Source: Candidatus Solibacter sp. (GTDB lineage: Bacteria > Acidobacteriota > Terriglobia > Bryobacterales > Bryobacteraceae). Taken from it: 6,364 nt of DNA. The stretch lies in assembly GCA_017883345.1 (NCBI GenBank), contig JADGNT010000311.1, forward strand, positions 1 to 6,364, given 5' to 3'. Made by a program: the position numbers and the translations under genes. Positions 5,077 to 6,364 of this stretch are shown piece by piece (position 1 is the first letter of the stretch; each line of letters starts with the position of its first letter). A model generated the notes under the pieces. The model saw only the letters and a list, made by a program, of their open reading frames with translations, had not been told where the DNA came from and ran no database searches.

Positions 5077-6224
5077 TCGCCTTGCCCCTGGTTTTCCTCT
5101 ACTGGTTCTTGGCGGGCCCCGCGCTGCTGCTGGCGGCGCTCTCGCTGCGCGGCGAGCGCAAACGCGCCGATTACGTGGCGCGCCGGCTGGCGGAGCGGCC
5201 CCGGGATCTGCCGCCGGCCACGGTGATTGTGCCGGTGAAGGGGTACGACGAAGGCTTGCGCGAAAACCTGGGAGCGCTGGCCGCGCTGGATTATCCCGAC
5301 TACGAGTTGATCGTCACGGCGCACTCGGCCGGCGATATCCCGCCCGGCGTGCTGCCCGCGCGCGTTAAGGTAGTGCTGGCGCACGCCACCGACGCCGGCT
5401 CCTCCGAGAAGATTCAGAACCTGATGGCCGCGGTGCGCGCGGCGCGCAAGCGCAGCCAGGTGCTGGCGTTCGCCGATTCCGACGGCCGGGTGACCAGCGG
5501 CTGGCTGCGCGCCCTGGTGGCCCCGCTTGCCGAACCCGGCGTGGGCGCGTCCACCGGCTTTCGATGGTTCCTGCCCGATCCGCCCGATTTCTGGTCGCTG
5601 ATGCGCGGGGTTTGGGACGCGGTGGCGGCCGGAACGCTGGGCGCGGGCAACAATCGTTTCGCGTGGGGCGGCGCCATGGCGATCCGCAAGGAAGTGTTCT
5701 TCGAAGCGCGCGTTCCCGAATTCTGGCGGGGCGCGCTAACCGACGATTACACGCTCAGCCAAGCGGTGCATGCCGCCGGCCTCGGCATCGCATACGCCCC
5801 CGGCGCGCTGACGCCGTGCCGGGAGCACATCACGGGCGGCCGTTTTTTCGGCTGGATCCACCGCCAGATGGCGATCACGCGGATCTACGCGCCGCGGCTG
5901 TGGTGGCCCGGCCTGATCGCGCACATCTTCTACTGCGGCGGAATGGCGGCGTCGATCGTGGCGTCGATACGGGGAAATCGTCTGGCGGAGTGGGCGCTGA
6001 TCGCGCAGCTTTCGCCCGGGATGTTGAAGGGGCTGAATCGCGCGACGCTGGCCAAGGCCTCGCTGCCCGAGCACGAGGCGTGGTTCAAGCGGCACGCCTG
6101 GGTGCACGCCATCTGGGCGCCGCTGGCCACGTGGGTGTGGCTGATCGCGCTGGTGTCGTCAGCCTTCGCGCGGAGCGTCGAATGGCGCGGACGGCGGTAT
6201 GCGCTGAAACGCGGAGGGGGGTAG
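5073..6224 (+). CDS. Membrane glycosyltransferase family 2/21, ceramide glucosyltransferase (HpnI)-like
   Basis: Predicted to transfer a sugar from a nucleotide donor onto a membrane lipid (sphingolipid, hopanoid or similar), with the catalytic face in the cytoplasm. Numbered from TTG 5073, residues 1-24 form a hydrophobic anchor. The GT-A core follows from about 48 (ATVIVPVKGYDEGLRENLGA). The DxD-type metal site is D135-S-D137 in FADSDGR. WGGAMAIRKEVF (198-209) and LTDDYTLSQAVHAAGL (222-237, with D224/D225) are the acceptor/base regions. IHRQMAITRIY (around 264-272) is a degenerate (Q/R)xxRW-like element. Membrane segments follow at about 277-299 and 343-366, with a weaker one near 305-320. 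The open frame extends upstream to 4770, but that part lies inside the fucosidase discoidin domain and lacks meaning. TTG 5073 forms a TTGA overlap with the fucosidase stop; TTG 5082 is an alternative. Substrate is unknown; hopanoid or ceramide are the family precedents. Confidence 0.88.
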   Translation: MIALPLVFLYWFLAGPALLLAALSLRGERKRADYVARRLAERPRDLPPATVIVPVKGYDEGLRENLGALAALDYPDYELIVTAHSAGDIPPGVLPARVKVVLAHATDAGSSEKIQNLMAAVRAARKRSQVLAFADSDGRVTSGWLRALVAPLAEPGVGASTGFRWFLPDPPDFWSLMRGVWDAVAAGTLGAGNNRFAWGGAMAIRKEVFFEARVPEFWRGALTDDYTLSQAVHAAGLGIAYAPGALTPCREHITGGRFFGWIHRQMAITRIYAPRLWWPGLIAHIFYCGGMAASIVASIRGNRLAEWALIAQLSPGMLKGLNRATLAKASLPEHEAWFKRHAWVHAIWAPLATWVWLIALVSSAFARSVEWRGRRYALKRGGG

Positions 6225-6227
6225 TCG

Positions 6228-6244
6228 TCCGAGCTTCGCTCGGA
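6228..6244 (+). terminator. Hairpin directly after the five-gene run
   Basis: TCCGAGC (6228-6234) pairs with GCTCGGA (6238-6244) around a TTC loop, starting 4 nt after the glycosyltransferase stop. The following bases (TCTGGAGTTTCTACATTTT) are T-containing but not an uninterrupted tract, so it is a plausible but not textbook intrinsic terminator. Confidence 0.45.
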
Positions 6245-6331
6245 TCTGGAGTTTCTACATTTTCCACCCGCGTCTGCGCCTTGATGCCGAGTTCTTCGCG
6301 TCGTGCCAGTCTTGTGCGTGCGCGGTTCGAA

Positions 6332-6364
6332 GCCCCGTTAGGGGCACTAGAAAATAGCCCAGGG
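6332..6364. repeat. Edge-truncated palindromic (REP-like) intergenic element
   Basis: GCCCC (6332-6336) pairs with GGGGC (6341-6345) around GTTA. A short ACTAGAAAATA spacer follows, then AGCCCAGGG at the window edge, which looks like the 5' arm of a second GC hairpin. Paired GC-rich stems separated by an A-rich linker are a common form of dispersed extragenic repeats. Whether it is repeated in the genome cannot be seen from this window. Confidence 0.35.

Noticed and set aside
6331..6345. GGTTCGAAGCCCC resembling a tRNA T-arm
   Set aside because: Only four of five T-stem pairs form, and no anticodon arm, D arm or acceptor stem exists upstream. The GCCCC/GGGGC hairpin explains the bases better.

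Overview
The window is GC-rich, largely coding bacterial DNA. The gene style points to an acidobacterium, most likely of the Solibacter/Bryobacter type. This is an inference from several traits: a Tat-type signal on a TldD/PmbA-like remnant, a stand-alone RsbU-type phosphatase, a GH29 fucosidase with a discoidin domain, a ceramide-glucosyltransferase-like enzyme, and two small proteins of a type I associate with that phylum. There is no rRNA, tRNA or phage marker to fix the taxonomy.

Left part (1-1265). The window opens inside the 3' end of an S9-family (prolyl oligopeptidase/DPP-like) peptidase on the plus strand. It converges on a minus-strand SpoIIE/RsbU-type PP2C phosphatase. The 68-nt gap between the two stop codons holds two tandem hairpins, a likely shared terminator.

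Middle (1266-2087). A short divergent intergenic stretch leads into a decayed locus. A Tat signal and TldD-like N-terminal segment are interrupted by a +1 shift in an A6 run. Next comes a short fragment that looks like a TldD C-terminal piece, then a PmbA-like fragment. Around 660 nt remain of what would normally be about 3 kb for two intact genes.

Right part (2088-6224). Five genes lie head-to-tail with gaps of 4, 9, 9 and -4 nt, so they are probably co-transcribed. They encode a patatin-like lipase of a variant subgroup, an uncharacterised 107-aa protein, a 149-aa zinc-ribbon/acidic/PK-repeat/AT-hook protein, a secreted GH29 alpha-L-fucosidase with an F5/8-type C domain, and a membrane GT2/GT21 (ceramide glucosyltransferase/HpnI-like) glycosyltransferase. 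The two ends of the cluster suggest lipid and glycan handling at the cell envelope. The two small middle proteins look regulatory or nucleic-acid-related, but neither has an assignable function.

The last 140 nt carry a hairpin directly after the operon. At the very edge is the start of a palindromic repeat-like element that runs out of the window.

I did not find a convincing new defence or mobile system. The most notable items are the two small middle genes, the TldD/PmbA decay scar, the altered patatin oxyanion motif, and the TACAAT boxes lying 6-8 nt from start codons.
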